From Bradyrhizobium sp. Rc3b (lineage in GTDB: Bacteria > Pseudomonadota > Alphaproteobacteria > Rhizobiales > Xanthobacteraceae): a DNA stretch of 64,000 nucleotides. Made by a program: the position numbers and the translations under genes. Where the stretch lies: contig NZ_FOUS01000003.1 in NCBI RefSeq assembly GCF_900114915.1, forward strand, positions 124,001 through 188,000. The letters run 5' to 3'. Below the pieces are notes generated by a model. The model was given only the letters and a program-made list of their open reading frames with translations, ran no database searches and was not told where the DNA came from. Positions 1-11,846 of the stretch are shown piece after piece (position 1 is the first letter of the stretch; every line of letters begins with the position of its first letter).

Positions 1-312
1 GCATATGCAACAGAAAATGGTGAAAACGAAAAAATGGCCAGACAGAGGAATAGCGTGGTTTGCGCTTGCACGGCACCGCTCCAGATTGGCCACACCCGGC
101 GCTGCAAACGTCGCTTTGTTCCCTAAGGTTCCCAACTCACGGCGCGCAAGGAGCGACCGCGCCATCACACATTGTTACTTTCCGGAAAGAGCGGCGCGTA
201 CGGTGATCTCGCGCAGCATCGTCGCCGGCTTAGCGACATCACGCCGCAATCGTGCGCGCAAACCTGTGACGCGTTTGCGCGCAGACCATGCTCAAAGCCA
301 AAGCGCGACGGC
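1..312. other. Left-edge region without a convincing gene
   Basis: I see no credible coding region, tRNA or clear repeat in these bases. The open frames here are short, Arg-rich and out of phase with any recognisable protein. The stretch lies downstream of the exported Gly/Tyr-rich gene, so it may hold its terminator, but no strong GC hairpin followed by a T run was found. Confidence 0.5.
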
Positions 313-753
313 TCACCAATATCGGCGATAATAGTGCCGGTGATAGACCCGGTACGGCCGGTAGCCGTAGCCATAGCCGTAATACGGACGATAGGGCCGA
401 TAATAGCGCGGATACACCGGCGCGTAGCCGTAGCCGCCGTAATAGGCGGGGGCATAACCGTAGCCGTAACCCGGATAGCCATAGCCGCCATAATACGGTC
501 CGCCGCCGTAATAGCCGTAGCCGTAAGGCGCGCCGGCCGCGATCGCGCCGCCGATGATCGCGCCGGCCGCGAGACCGCCAAGGCCCCAACCCCACCCGCC
601 GCCGCGCCAATGCACTTGCGCGACATCGTCACCGACCGCGGCCTTCATGGTCGCGACGTTGGTCGGCAGCGGGGCCGCTGCCGCCGGTTGAATTTGACCG
701 GCGATGACCACGCCGGCGACCGAACAGGCAATTGCCGTTTTCCAGATCCTCAT
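313..753 (-). CDS. Gly/Tyr-rich exported small protein
   Basis: A 146-residue protein with a signal peptide (about residues 1-27, ending in a run of Ala after QIQP), a short hydrophilic stretch, a Gly/Ala-rich hydrophobic segment (about 50-75, GGLAAGAIIGGAIAAG) and then a C-terminal half built almost only of Gly, Tyr, Pro and Arg in loose repeats such as YGGYGY and YRPYRPYY. The start at 753 has a GGGAG-like ribosome site just upstream. Proteins of this kind are common and unnamed in bradyrhizobia; an envelope or surface role is inference. The repetitive codons make the opposite strand open as well, which is a shadow. Confidence 0.75.
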   Translation of the reverse strand: MRIWKTAIACSVAGVVIAGQIQPAAAAPLPTNVATMKAAVGDDVAQVHWRGGGWGWGLGGLAAGAIIGGAIAAGAPYGYGYYGGGPYYGGYGYPGYGYGYAPAYYGGYGYAPVYPRYYRPYRPYYGYGYGYRPYRVYHRHYYRRYW

Positions 754-1120
754 CGACTTGCTCCCTGTCTAACGTCTTGCTTGGAAAAGGATCGCAGCGA
801 CATGATCGGGCATCTTTGCGCCAAGTCAAAGCCCGGATTTTCCAAGCCCGTATTTGCGTGCGGCGCACAAGCCTCGTCCAAGCCTCGCTGCGAGCCGGCT
901 GCCGGCATGCGAGGCGAGCCGACGCGCCCGCTCTGCCCGACGTGACACCGGTGCGATGCCGGAGCCCCGCGGCCAAGGCAGAGCATTAAGCTTCTCGCCC
1001 GCGCAACCAACAACCTACTTCACGATTGACTATTCGTACCGCTACTATCGGTTCCAATGGCGCGAGGCTTCTCGCGACAAATAGCCTCGGCCTGCGCCGG
1101 GTGTGAGTGGGAGGAATGAC
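754..1120. other. Intergenic region between divergent genes
   Basis: This 367-base gap separates the exported Gly/Tyr-rich gene (minus) from glgC (plus) and must contain promoters for both. I could not pick out a confident -35/-10 pair. The plausible ribosome site of glgC, GGGAGGA, lies at about 1109-1115. No small gene is supported. Confidence 0.5.
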
Positions 1121-2383
1121 ATGAGTGCCGCGAGACCCGAGCCGCTTGCCCGTCAGGCGCTGGCGTTCGTCCTGGCTGGCGGACGTGGCAGCCGGCTCCT
1201 GGAGCTGACCGACCGCCGCGCCAAGCCAGCCGTCTATTTCGGCGGCAAGTCCCGCATCATCGATTTCGCGCTGTCGAATGCCGTCAATTCGGGCATCCGC
1301 CGCATCGCGGTCGCAACCCAGTACAAGGCGCACAGCCTGATCCGGCATCTTCAGATGGGTTGGAACTTCTTCCGCCCGGAGCGAAACGAGAGCTTCGACA
1401 TCCTCCCCGCGAGCCAGCGCGTCTCCGAGAACATGTGGTATGTCGGCACGGCGGATGCGGTCTACCAGAACATCGACATCATCGAATCCCACGCCTGCCG
1501 CTTCATCGTGGTGCTGGCCGGCGACCACATCTATAAAATGGATTACGAGGTGATGCTGCGCCAGCACGTCGACAGCGGCGCCGACGTCACCGTCGGTTGC
1601 CTGGAGATGCCGCGGACGGAATCCTCGGGCTTCGGCATCATGCATATCGACGAGAACGGCTGGATTCAGGAGTTCCTGGAGAAGCCGAAGGATCCGCCGC
1701 CGATGCCGGGCAAGCCGGACGTCTCGCTCGCCAGCATGGGCATCTACGTGTTCGACGCCAAGTTCCTGTTCGAGGAGCTCAAGCGCGACGCCGATGATCC
1801 GAACTCGAACCACGATTTCGGCAAGGACATCATTCCCTACCTCGTCAAGAACGGCCGCGCGATGGCGCACCAATATTCCACCTCCTGCGTGCGTTCCGGC
1901 AGCGACCCCCGCGCCTATTGGCGCGACGTCGGCACGGTCGATGCCTATTGGGCCGCCAATATCGACCTCACCGACGTCGTGCCCGAGCTCGACCTGTTCG
2001 ACAGCTCCTGGCCGATCTGGTCCTATGCCGAGATCACGCCGCCGGCGAAATTCGTCCATGACGAGGAGAGCCGGCGCGGCCAGGCCGTGAGCTCGCTGGT
2101 CTCGGGCGGCTGCATCATCTCCGGCGCCTCGCTGCGCCGGTCGCTGCTGTTCACCGGCGTGCGCATCAACTCCTATGCCAATGTCGAGAACGCCGTGATC
2201 ATGCCCTATGTCAATGTCGGCCGCGGCGCGCGGCTGAAGAACGTCGTGATCGACCGCGGCGTCGAGATTCCGGAAGGACTCGTGATCGGCGAGGATCCCG
2301 CATTCGATGCCAAGCGCTTCCGCACCACCGAGCAGGGGATTTCGCTCGTCACCCAGCCGATGATCGACAGGCTCAATACATGA
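1121..2383 (+). CDS. glgC: Glucose-1-phosphate adenylyltransferase
   Basis: This enzyme makes ADP-glucose from glucose 1-phosphate and ATP, the committed step of bacterial glycogen synthesis. The 420-residue protein has the nucleotidyltransferase loop AGGRGSRL at residues 19-26, a sugar-nucleotide-binding core with [13 protein letters not shown], and the C-terminal left-handed beta-helix part ending in [15 protein letters not shown]. An upstream in-frame GTG at 1103 exists, but ATG 1121 is preceded at good spacing by GGGAGGA and gives the usual family length. The stop overlaps the start of glgA by four bases (ATGA), so the two are translationally coupled. The branching enzyme and phosphorylase genes are not in the window. 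Confidence 0.97.
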   Translation: MSAARPEPLARQALAFVLAGGRGSRLLELTDRRAKPAVYFGGKSRIIDFALSNAVNSGIRRIAVATQYKAHSLIRHLQMGWNFFRPERNESFDILPASQRVSENMWYVGTADAVYQNIDIIESHACRFIVVLAGDHIYKMDYEVMLRQHVDSGADVTVGCLEMPRTESSGFGIMHIDENGWIQEFLEKPKDPPPMPGKPDVSLASMGIYVFDAKFLFEELKRDADDPNSNHDFGKDIIPYLVKNGRAMAHQYSTSCVRSGSDPRAYWRDVGTVDAYWAANIDLTDVVPELDLFDSSWPIWSYAEITPPAKFVHDEESRRGQAVSSLVSGGCIISGASLRRSLLFTGVRINSYANVENAVIMPYVNVGRGARLKNVVIDRGVEIPEGLVIGEDPAFDAKRFRTTEQGISLVTQPMIDRLNT

Positions 2384-3834
2384 GGCCTGTTCGCGTCCTC
2401 GCGGTCGCTTCTGAAGTCTATCCCATCGTCAAGACCGGCGGCCTCGCGGATGTCGCCGGCGCGCTGCCGATCGCGCTGAAGGCGCATGGCGTCGAGATGC
2501 GCACCTTGATGCCGGGCTATCCCGACGTGATGCGGCTCGTATCGAACGCAGAGGAGATCCGGAGCTGGCCGGATTATTTCGGCGGGCCGGGCCGGCTGCT
2601 CGCGGGCTCCCATGACGGGCTCGACCTGTTCGTGCTCGACGTGCCGCATCTCTATGCGCGGCCGGGCAATCCCTATGTCACCACCGAAGGCGTCGACTGG
2701 CCGGACAATGGCGTGCGCTTCGCGGCGCTGTCGCGCATCGCCGCCGATATCGGCCACGGACTCGTCCCCGCCTTCGTTCCCGATGTCGTGCACGCCCATG
2801 ACTGGCAGGCCGGGCTCGCGCCGGCCTATCTGCATTATGACAATCGCCCGCGGCCCGGCACCGTGATGACCATCCACAACATGGCCTATCAGGGCAAGTT
2901 CGCTCCTGAGCTAATCGGTGCGATCGGCCTGCCCTGGCACGCGTTCAACGTCAACGAGATCGAATATTTCGGCGGCATCAGCTTCTTGAAGGCGGGCCTG
3001 CAATTCGCCGATCGCATCACGACGGTGTCGCCGACCTACGCACAGGAGATCCAGAGCGACGAAGGCGGCATGGGGTTCGGTGGCCTGCTGCGCGCACGCG
3101 CGAACGTGCTGAGCGGCATCCTCAACGGCATCGACATCTCGGTGTGGAATCCGCAGGACGATGCGCACATCGCCTACCGCTACGGCGCCGAGGACCTGAC
3201 CTTCCGGGCCGCGAACAAGGCGGTGCTGCAGCAGCAGTTCAATCTCGATTCCTCCGACGAGGCGCCGCTGCTCGGCGTCATCAGCCGGCTGTCGTGGCAG
3301 AAGGGGCTCGATCTGCTGCTCGAGGCCATTCCGACCATTCTGGCCGAAGGCATGCAGCTCGCGCTGCTCGGCAGCGGCGACCGCGATCTCCAGGATCGCT
3401 ATCAGGCCGCTGCCCGCGCCAATCCCGGCCGGATCGGCGTCGTGATCGGCTATGACGAGATTTTGGCGCACCTGCTCCAGGCCGGATCGGACGCGCTGAT
3501 CGTGCCGTCACGCTTCGAGCCGTGCGGCCTGACCCAGCTCTGCGCGCTGCGCTATGGCGCCGTTCCGATCGTCTCACGCGTCGGCGGGCTCGAGGACACC
3601 ATCGTCGACATCAGCGAAGCCGACGCCGCCGACCGCGATGCCACCGGTTTCAAGTTCGCACCCGTGACGGCGGCCGCCCTCGCCGGCACGCTGCGCAAGG
3701 CCAACACCGCCTTCCACGACAAGCAGACCTGGCGCCGGCTGCAACGAAACGGCCTTGCGACCGACGTCTCCTGGCGCAACCGCACCGGCGACTATGCCGC
3801 GCTGTATCGCGGGCTCATGACGGAGCGTGCCTGA
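2380..3834 (+). CDS. glgA: Glycogen synthase (ADP-glucose)
   Basis: A GT5 family glycosyltransferase of 484 residues that extends alpha-1,4-glucan chains from ADP-glucose in the cytoplasm. The ADP-glucose-binding motif KTGGL is at residues 18-22, followed by the [12 protein letters not shown] and [10 protein letters not shown] segments of the N-terminal domain. The C-terminal domain has the donor-site block with [12 protein letters not shown]. Its ATG overlaps the glgC stop, so it forms a glgCA operon. The SemiSWEET gene begins 38 bases after its stop on the same strand. Confidence 0.97.
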   Translation: MRPVRVLAVASEVYPIVKTGGLADVAGALPIALKAHGVEMRTLMPGYPDVMRLVSNAEEIRSWPDYFGGPGRLLAGSHDGLDLFVLDVPHLYARPGNPYVTTEGVDWPDNGVRFAALSRIAADIGHGLVPAFVPDVVHAHDWQAGLAPAYLHYDNRPRPGTVMTIHNMAYQGKFAPELIGAIGLPWHAFNVNEIEYFGGISFLKAGLQFADRITTVSPTYAQEIQSDEGGMGFGGLLRARANVLSGILNGIDISVWNPQDDAHIAYRYGAEDLTFRAANKAVLQQQFNLDSSDEAPLLGVISRLSWQKGLDLLLEAIPTILAEGMQLALLGSGDRDLQDRYQAAARANPGRIGVVIGYDEILAHLLQAGSDALIVPSRFEPCGLTQLCALRYGAVPIVSRVGGLEDTIVDISEADAADRDATGFKFAPVTAAALAGTLRKANTAFHDKQTWRRLQRNGLATDVSWRNRTGDYAALYRGLMTERA

Positions 3835-3872
3835 GGCGATGACCATCGTCGAATCCATGCTATAGAGCCGGC

Positions 3873-4133
3873 ATGGACCCGTTCGTGATCAAGCTGATCG
3901 GCTTTGCCGCCGCCACCTGCACCACCGTGGCCTATGCGCCGCAAGCCATCAAGGTGTGGAAGACGCGCTCCACCGGAGACATCTCGCTCGGCATGTTTCT
4001 TGTGATGGTGCTCGGCCTCGCGCTCTGGCTGATCTATGGCTTGCTCTCGGGCGATGCGCCGCTGGTCGCCGCCAACGCCATCACCATGCTGCTCGCCGGC
4101 GGCATTTTGTTCATGAAACTGAAATACGGGTGA
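3873..4133 (+). CDS. SemiSWEET sugar transporter
   Basis: An 86-residue membrane protein with three hydrophobic helices, the single triple-helix unit of the SWEET/PQ-loop family; it acts as a dimer to move sugars across the inner membrane. The proline-glutamine signature sits at residues 23-24 (YAPQAIKVWKTRS). Bradyrhizobium SemiSWEETs have been characterised as sucrose carriers. The gene starts 38 bases after glgA on the same strand, so co-transcription with glgCA is likely. That would tie sugar exchange to glycogen storage, which is inference from position. Confidence 0.9.
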   Translation: MDPFVIKLIGFAAATCTTVAYAPQAIKVWKTRSTGDISLGMFLVMVLGLALWLIYGLLSGDAPLVAANAITMLLAGGILFMKLKYG

Positions 4134-4146
4134 GGTCGCGGGATGC

Positions 4147-4246
4147 GTAGGGCGGATTAGCCCCCGGCTGCGCGAAGCGCAGTCCGCGGGCGTAATCCGC
4201 CACCTTGCCGCACGACGGCGGATTACGCTTCGCTAATCCGCCCTAC
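4147..4246. repeat. Palindromic intergenic repeat (REP-like)
   Basis: A 100-base element bounded by the exact inverted repeats GTAGGCGGATTAG-type ends: 4147-4160 (gtagggcggattag) and 4233-4246 (ctaatccgccctac). A second nested pair is gcgtaatccgcc (4190-4201) with ggcggattacgc (4217-4228). It lies between two convergent genes and could also stop transcription from both sides. The form resembles the short dispersed palindromes of bradyrhizobial genomes. Confidence 0.75.
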
Positions 4247-4250
4247 GGAA

Positions 4251-5045
4251 TCAACCGAATACATACGACGCCATCGCCACACTCGCGACCTCGTCGACGA
4301 AGACGCGCTTGCCGATATCGCTGCCGGCGGCGCCGGCAGCCACCATCAGCGGCAGCAGATGATCCTCGCGCGGATGCGCGAGGCGCGCGCTCGGTGCGTT
4401 CTCCCAGTCGACCAGCATCGCGTTGCGGCGAGCCGGATCCGGGTTGCTGATCGCCTCGTTCAGATAGGCCTCGAAGTCATACGAGACCGGCTTGGACTCC
4501 GGCCGGTTGAAGCCACGCATATTGTGATAGGTCAGCCCGCTGCCGACGATCAGGATGCCTTCATCGCGGAGCGGGGCAATCGCCTCGCCGACCTTGACGT
4601 GCTCGGCCGCATCGTAAGCAGACTTCAGCGACAGCAGCACGATCGGCATGTCGGCGTTCGGATACATCAGGCCGAGCGGCACGAAGGTGCCGTGATCAAA
4701 ACCCTGGTTGGGATCTTCCCGGCATTCGAGGCCCGCGCGCGTGAGCAGCGCCTTCACCTCGGTCGCAAGTTCGGGCCGGCCCGGCGCCGGATATTTGAGA
4801 TGATAGGTATGCTCGGGGAAACCGTAATAGTCGTACACCATCGGCGGATGCGCCGAGGTCGAGACGGTGAAGGCATCGGCCTCCCAATGGCCGGTGATGA
4901 CGAGCACGGCCTTCGGCCTCTCCGGCAGAAGCTGCGGCAACCGGCCGAACTCTTCGGCGGTTCTGGCATATTGCACCCGCCTGTCCTCCATGAACGGCCA
5001 GGGGCCGCCGCCGTGCGACAGGAACAGGGTCGGAAATCGCGTCAT
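4251..5045 (-). CDS. LigB-type extradiol dioxygenase (4,5-DOPA dioxygenase family)
   Basis: A 264-residue class III extradiol ring-cleavage dioxygenase of the YgiD/DODA group. Candidate iron or catalytic histidines are H11 (LSHGGGPWPF), H53 (TGHWE) and H118 (FDHGTFVPL), with a further conserved-looking HPREDHLLPL near the C-terminus. Family members open catechol-type rings such as L-DOPA; the true substrate here is unknown. The gene stands alone, convergent to the SemiSWEET gene, with the palindromic repeat between them. Confidence 0.88.
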   Translation of the reverse strand: MTRFPTLFLSHGGGPWPFMEDRRVQYARTAEEFGRLPQLLPERPKAVLVITGHWEADAFTVSTSAHPPMVYDYYGFPEHTYHLKYPAPGRPELATEVKALLTRAGLECREDPNQGFDHGTFVPLGLMYPNADMPIVLLSLKSAYDAAEHVKVGEAIAPLRDEGILIVGSGLTYHNMRGFNRPESKPVSYDFEAYLNEAISNPDPARRNAMLVDWENAPSARLAHPREDHLLPLMVAAGAAGSDIGKRVFVDEVASVAMASYVFG

Positions 5046-5194
5046 GGGGCTCGTCTCATCGGCACTCTGCGCGTGCCCGCGCGTCCGGCAACGAGCATAG
5101 GCAAACCGGCATGGTTAGCAAGTCGTTAACGATTTGCCGCCCAAAATCCCCGGCGTGGCCGAAGCAGTCGGCCTGAAGACAAGTGAGACGTGAG

Positions 5195-5374
5195 ATGAAG
5201 AAGTTTGCGCTGGGGGATGTCGTCAACAGTGACAAGGGCCGCCGCGGCATCGTTCGCGCCGCCTTCAAGTCGCGGGACGGCCAGCAGTTCTACGCCGTCG
5301 AGAAGGACGGCGCGATGGACTATCTGGAGGAAGGCCGGCTGACGCCGGCGCCCCGCGTCGAGCTCGCGGCTTAA
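5195..5374 (+). CDS. Small conserved-looking protein of unknown function
   Basis: A 59-residue protein beginning MKKFALGDVV, with a charged, beta-rich look and the segment FKSRDGQQFYAVEKDGAMDYLEE, which resembles a small SH3-like or KOW-like barrel (a guess from pattern). An in-frame GTG four codons earlier is possible, but ATG 5195 follows a GAGACGTGAG ribosome-site-like stretch. Both neighbours are on the other strand. I do not recognise a family. Confidence 0.6.
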   Translation: MKKFALGDVVNSDKGRRGIVRAAFKSRDGQQFYAVEKDGAMDYLEEGRLTPAPRVELAA

Positions 5375-5395
5375 GTCCAACCATTTTTATCGGCG

Positions 5396-6886
5396 CTAGC
5401 GCGCGAGCCGGTCGAGACGCTCCGCCAAGGGATCGTCGCCGCTCGCGATGCGATCGTTCGTGATCAGCAGCAGGCGATCGCTCCCTGCGGCTGCGTCCCA
5501 ATGCGGCAGACCGGGACCGTTGGGATCGCCGCTTCTGGCGAAGTTGATCCAATAGGACCGCATGCGGCTTGCGACCTCGCGATCGGCTCGCGAGAAGATG
5601 CCCGCTCCCGGCACGCCTTCTGCACCGAAGATGAACTGCAACTCGCGCCCGTGCCCAGCCCCAGGATTGGCGCGCCGCGCCTCGGGCACGTAAGCGAAGC
5701 GATAGCGAAAGGTCGCCGCGCCGCTTGCGGCATGCAGGCGCGCCAGCAGCCTTGCGGGCTCGGAAAAAACTTTGTCGGTGTAAAATCTTGCCGCAAGATC
5801 CGAAGGCTTGGCGAGAGAAGGCCTGTCGAGAGAAGGCTTGGCGAGATCGGGATAGAGCTTGCGCAGTTCATCGCTTGTGAGGCCTGACGCTGCAAGCTCC
5901 TCCCTGGTATCGAACTCGCCGTCGAAACCCGTCTCGTCGTCGTTCGAGCCGATCATCAGAGGAATGCGGCTTTGATGTCCGGCCGCAAAGCCGGCAGCGA
6001 TATCCTCGGTCACCAGACTTCCATCCATCATTGGCGCGAAGGCATACCGCGATTGCTCCAGCAGACGGCTTTCGGCGGCAAGCAGGCGGCGCGGTTCGGC
6101 GGCGCGCAAATCCGCCTGCGGTCCGAGCGCCGCCACGAACTGCCGGCCGGTCGCATGCGCGTCCTGCACCGAGCGCAGAGGCGCGCGACCGGGCACCGAT
6201 TGCAGAATGGCCTTCTGGAACAAATCGCGCGACTGCGCGGACAGCATCAGAAGCGCGATCGATGTCGCGCCCGCGTCGCTGCCAAACAAGGTGACGTTGT
6301 GCGGATCACCGCCGAAGGCCGCGATGTTGTCATGAACCCAACGCAGCGCGGCGATCTGGTCCATCAGGCCGTAATTGCCGGAGCCGCCGTCCGCCAACGC
6401 GGGATCAGCGAGCCAGCCGAGCGCGCCGAGGCGATAATTTGCGGTGACCACGATGAGGCCGGCCTGCGCCAGCCTGGCTCCGTCGAACAGCCGCTCATTC
6501 GCGGTGCCGCCGATGAAGCCGCCGCCATGGATGAACATCATCACCGGCAGCGGGCCGTCGACCCCGAAGGGACGAAACACGTTCAGCGTCAGGCAATCCT
6601 CGCTCGCATCAGGCAAGGACGGCTGAAGGCACGGCGCGCCGTAATCGTAGGCGGTGTGCATCTCCGAACTTTCGGGCGTCGGCTGCGGCGGGCGCCAGCG
6701 CAGCGCGCCGACCGGCGGCGTGGCGTAGGCCAGTCCCTTGAACGAGGCCACCTCGCCTTCGACGGCGCCGAGCATCTGTCCTTCACGCGTCAGCGCGAAT
6801 GGAAATTGTCCGACCGGCTGCGCCACGGCCGGGCCGGCGCAACACAGGACAATGGAGGCCGCAAGAAGCGCGAGCAGGGATCGCAT
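5396..6886 (-). CDS. Secreted type-B carboxylesterase-like protein with altered nucleophile motif
   Basis: A 496-residue exported protein of the carboxylesterase/para-nitrobenzyl esterase family. It has a signal peptide (residues 1-22), the oxyanion segment MMFIHGGGFIGG, the block AAFGGDPHNVTLFG, the likely acid region GSNDDETGFD and the histidine region GAGHGRELQF. The nucleophile elbow, normally GESAGA, reads GSDAGA at 202-207. An aspartate (D204) stands where the catalytic serine should be, with a serine one place earlier. The bases at 6269-6283 were checked directly on the reverse strand. The protein may be inactive, use S203, or have another role. Confidence 0.85.
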   Translation of the reverse strand: MRSLLALLAASIVLCCAGPAVAQPVGQFPFALTREGQMLGAVEGEVASFKGLAYATPPVGALRWRPPQPTPESSEMHTAYDYGAPCLQPSLPDASEDCLTLNVFRPFGVDGPLPVMMFIHGGGFIGGTANERLFDGARLAQAGLIVVTANYRLGALGWLADPALADGGSGNYGLMDQIAALRWVHDNIAAFGGDPHNVTLFGSDAGATSIALLMLSAQSRDLFQKAILQSVPGRAPLRSVQDAHATGRQFVAALGPQADLRAAEPRRLLAAESRLLEQSRYAFAPMMDGSLVTEDIAAGFAAGHQSRIPLMIGSNDDETGFDGEFDTREELAASGLTSDELRKLYPDLAKPSLDRPSLAKPSDLAARFYTDKVFSEPARLLARLHAASGAATFRYRFAYVPEARRANPGAGHGRELQFIFGAEGVPGAGIFSRADREVASRMRSYWINFARSGDPNGPGLPHWDAAAGSDRLLLITNDRIASGDDPLAERLDRLAR

Positions 6887-6967
6887 CTTCGGTGCATCTC
6901 GATGCGCGGAACGGTTTCCTGCAGGTTACGTCCGCCGCCGTCGGCGGGGCAAGCCTGGCGGCTCGTA

Positions 6968-7177
6968 CTAACCGCGCTTTGCGAGAATCTCCGCCAGCGC
7001 GTGCCGCGCGACGATGCCGAGTTCGCCGAGCGTGGCGTGCCCGGCCCGCGCGGCTTCGATCAGGCGCTCGGCGATGAACCTGCGGCTGTCGTGATCGCCG
7101 CCATGCGGCAATTGCCGGCACGTCTGCTCCAGGACGACGTCCATGTTCGCTTTGGTCCGCTCACTCAACTCTGTCAT
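6968..7177 (-). CDS. Small helical protein of unknown function
   Basis: A 69-residue protein starting MTELSERTKANMDVVLEQ and ending AEILAKRG, rich in Arg, Ala and Glu and likely all-helical. It lies 81 bases upstream of the esterase start on the same strand. An in-frame upstream Met would add 13 residues (to 7216), but that extension looks unlike coding sequence. I do not recognise a function; the resemblance is to short bradyrhizobial hypothetical proteins. Confidence 0.55.
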   Translation of the reverse strand: MTELSERTKANMDVVLEQTCRQLPHGGDHDSRRFIAERLIEAARAGHATLGELGIVARHALAEILAKRG

Positions 7178-7406
7178 GACGCCCGGCCGGTACGCGTGGC
7201 TTGTAACCGCAAGCATACAGAGGCGGATCGGGCATGATTAGCCCGGGTAATCACGGCCATTGTGCATCGCGGTGCGTGTAGTGCCGCAACATTCACGCGG
7301 CCACGATGACGCCGCAAACGCCTACCCAAGATTGCACATGCCGTGATGACAAGCCGTGCATGTGGCGATAGCCTTGCCGGCAAAACAAAACATACGGGAG
7401 GATGCC

Positions 7407-10094
<2,688 letters not shown>

Positions 10095-10175
10095 GCGGAA
10101 ACGGAGCGGCCGGGAACCTTTTCCCCGCTGCCCCGTTAAGTGCGTGTGGCATTGAGATGCAGCGACAGGTATGGG

Positions 10176-10211
10176 CCCCGGCACGCAAATCTGCGTGCTG
10201 GGGTGTTTTTT
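10176..10211 (+). terminator. Rho-independent terminator after the monooxygenase/hydrolase gene
   Basis: A near-perfect hairpin: ccccggcacgca (10176-10187), loop aatc, then tgcgtgctgggg (10192-10203) with one G-T pair, followed by tgtttttt. It is 82 bases after the fusion gene's stop and just before the next small gene. Confidence 0.85.
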
Positions 10212-10226
10212 GCGTGAGGTGGGACG

Positions 10227-10499
10227 ATGGGGGACGTGGTTGCGGCTTCAAAGGTCGATTTCGATGCGCTGGCGGCCCTGCATAAATGGCCATCGCTGGC
10301 AAACCAGCGCCGGCCGGACCGGGAATCATACCCGATAAGGGAAGGCACGCTCGACGAGTGCATCTCGGCGTTCATGGGGAAGCCGGCGGCGACCCGGCAT
10401 CTCTATGAGATCCGGACAGCGGCGCAGCCGCCGCTCGTGACCGGCATCCTCTCGCCCGAACACGTTATCGAACTCTCGCGCTGGAGAGAATTTCTCTGA
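10227..10499 (+). CDS. Small protein of unknown function
   Basis: A 90-residue protein starting MGDVVAASKVDFDALAALHKWP, with the start behind a good GAGGTGGG ribosome site (about 10215-10222). The middle part PDRESYPIREGTLDECISAFMGKP and the C-terminal ILSPEHVIELSRWREFL look like real, charged protein. It begins 15 bases after the T run of a terminator, so its promoter must overlap that hairpin or transcription must read through. No family recognised. Confidence 0.6.
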   Translation: MGDVVAASKVDFDALAALHKWPSLANQRRPDRESYPIREGTLDECISAFMGKPAATRHLYEIRTAAQPPLVTGILSPEHVIELSRWREFL

Positions 10500-10585
10500 C
10501 GGCGCTTCACATGCAGGCGCGTTAGGAACCTTCTGCCGGTTTTTCCCGTTGGTGGAAATCGGAAGTCAAGCCGCGAGTGCCTCAC

Positions 10586-10930
10586 ATGCTTGAAGCTGGC
10601 GTACCACCCCCGGTCGTGCCCTATGGCGCAGACCAGACCCTGTTCGTGGTGATCGATCGCCTCGACCAGGCGACGGAGATTCGCATCGAACGAAGCGATC
10701 TCGAAGCCACGATCGGCGAGCTCGTCGCCGGCTGCTTCAACGACCCCATCAAGGTGATTTCGTTCAACACGCTCGAACATTGGATGAAGGACATCTCGAC
10801 CGATGTCGCCGGCGCGATAAAGGCACGCTGCGACATCTATGGCATAGAGCTACCCGACTATCTCAGCGACTTCATCGATAGCCATAGCATGAATGCGGGA
10901 GTTATGCGCGCCGATATTTGCCGGCGATGA
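10586..10930 (+). CDS. Protein of unknown function
   Basis: A 114-residue protein starting MLEAGVPPPVVPYGADQTLFVVIDRLDQATEIRIER. An in-frame GTG three codons earlier (10577) is an alternative start. The pattern of acidic residues and the segment DLEATIGELVAGCFNDPIKVISFNTLEHW look like an authentic soluble protein. Its 3' end overlaps the 3' end of the convergent small gene by 29 bases. I do not recognise the family. Confidence 0.6.
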   Translation: MLEAGVPPPVVPYGADQTLFVVIDRLDQATEIRIERSDLEATIGELVAGCFNDPIKVISFNTLEHWMKDISTDVAGAIKARCDIYGIELPDYLSDFIDSHSMNAGVMRADICRR

Positions 10931-11057
10931 CTTCGATTTCGCGACGGCGCTCGTCGGCGAAGGCCTGGAGCTTTTCGATCGTCAGCGTATCCGTGATCCG
11001 TTTGGCGAGTCGCTCGGCGCGCGCGGCTTGATCTTCGAGATATCGGATCGTGTTCAA
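10902..11057 (-). CDS. Short coiled-coil-like protein with a TTG start
   Basis: A 51-residue, strongly charged helical protein (NTIRYLEDQAARAERLAK then TDTLTIEKLQAFADERRREIE) of a type I recall as common among unnamed bradyrhizobial proteins. The frame has an upstream ATG (11099), but a GGGAGG ribosome site lies seven bases before TTG 11057, and the recognisable protein begins exactly there. I therefore take TTG as the start. It overlaps the convergent gene by 29 bases. Confidence 0.6.
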   Translation of the reverse strand: MNTIRYLEDQAARAERLAKRITDTLTIEKLQAFADERRREIEVIAGKYRRA

Positions 11058-11160
11058 GCGCCCGCCTCCCCAACAGCCCCAAATTGTTCGGACAGACATG
11101 GTGCTTGAGAAGCCGCTAACACCCGGTTAAGCGCGGCGGGCCGAACGCGATGTCTCGAAC

Positions 11161-11679
11161 TCATTGCACGACGTCGAGCCGGACATTGGTGATGCCCCTG
11201 TCGACCATGCCGAGCGCCTCGGCTGCGGAAGGCGAGACGTCGACGACGCGTCCGCGGATATAGGGCCCGCGATCGTTGACCCTGACGGTCACGAAGCGGC
11301 CGGAGGAAACGTCGGTGACGCGCAGCTTGGTGCCGAATGGCAGGGTCGGATGGGCCGCGGTCAATTCGTTCTTGTCGAACTTCTCGCCGCTCGCAGTCTC
11401 CGTATCCGAATAGAAGCTGGCAACGCCGTGCGAAGCCGCTTGCTTTGCATCGCCATTGGGAATGCGCACCCGGCTGATCGGCCTTGGATGCAGCGCCGCC
11501 ACCCGGTGCGGCCGCTCGATCGCGGCCTGCCGGCCGGTGCCCCCGAGATCGGCCTTCTGGCGGCCGACAGGCGATTGCGCGCAGGCGGCGAGCGAGGCGG
11601 CCCCGACGATGGCCAGCAGCAGCCGGCTCGCGGTTGCCAGTGAAATCGGGGCAGTTTCGGCACGTGCAATGCAAGACAT
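11161..11679 (-). CDS. RlpA-like septal ring lipoprotein (double-psi beta-barrel)
   Basis: A 172-residue lipoprotein. The signal peptide ends in LAAC with Cys33 as the lipid anchor. The C-terminal half is an RlpA-like double-psi beta-barrel: ASFYSDTETASGEKFD, then LPFGTKLRVTDVSSGR, VNDRGPYIRGRVVDVS and EALGMVDRGITNVRLDV, with the conserved Asp in VNDRGPY. RlpA proteins are lytic transglycosylases acting on denuded glycan at the division septum. There is no C-terminal SPOR domain, so septal targeting is uncertain. The start at 11679 follows GGAGGGC; a longer frame to 11742 lacks support. Confidence 0.85.
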   Translation of the reverse strand: MSCIARAETAPISLATASRLLLAIVGAASLAACAQSPVGRQKADLGGTGRQAAIERPHRVAALHPRPISRVRIPNGDAKQAASHGVASFYSDTETASGEKFDKNELTAAHPTLPFGTKLRVTDVSSGRFVTVRVNDRGPYIRGRVVDVSPSAAEALGMVDRGITNVRLDVVQ

Positions 11680-11846
11680 GATGCGCCCTCCGAACTGCCC
11701 GGAGTTTCGGTGGGCAATGAGGGCAGAACCTTGTCGGAACAAAAGCGGGCGTGGGGCCGCCGCCGTTTCGCGTCAGCTGTGACGATTCCACCACACCTGC
11801 ATGTCCTGAATCGGGACGGCGACCGCCCCAGAAGGGCCCTTCCCGT

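Noticed and set aside
4147..4246. Possible insertion sequence end
   Set aside because: There is no transposase and no target duplication; it fits a short palindromic repeat.
5972..7237. 421-codon plus-strand frame opposite the esterase
   Set aside because: Arg/Gln/His-rich, no motifs, and the minus-strand esterase is clear.
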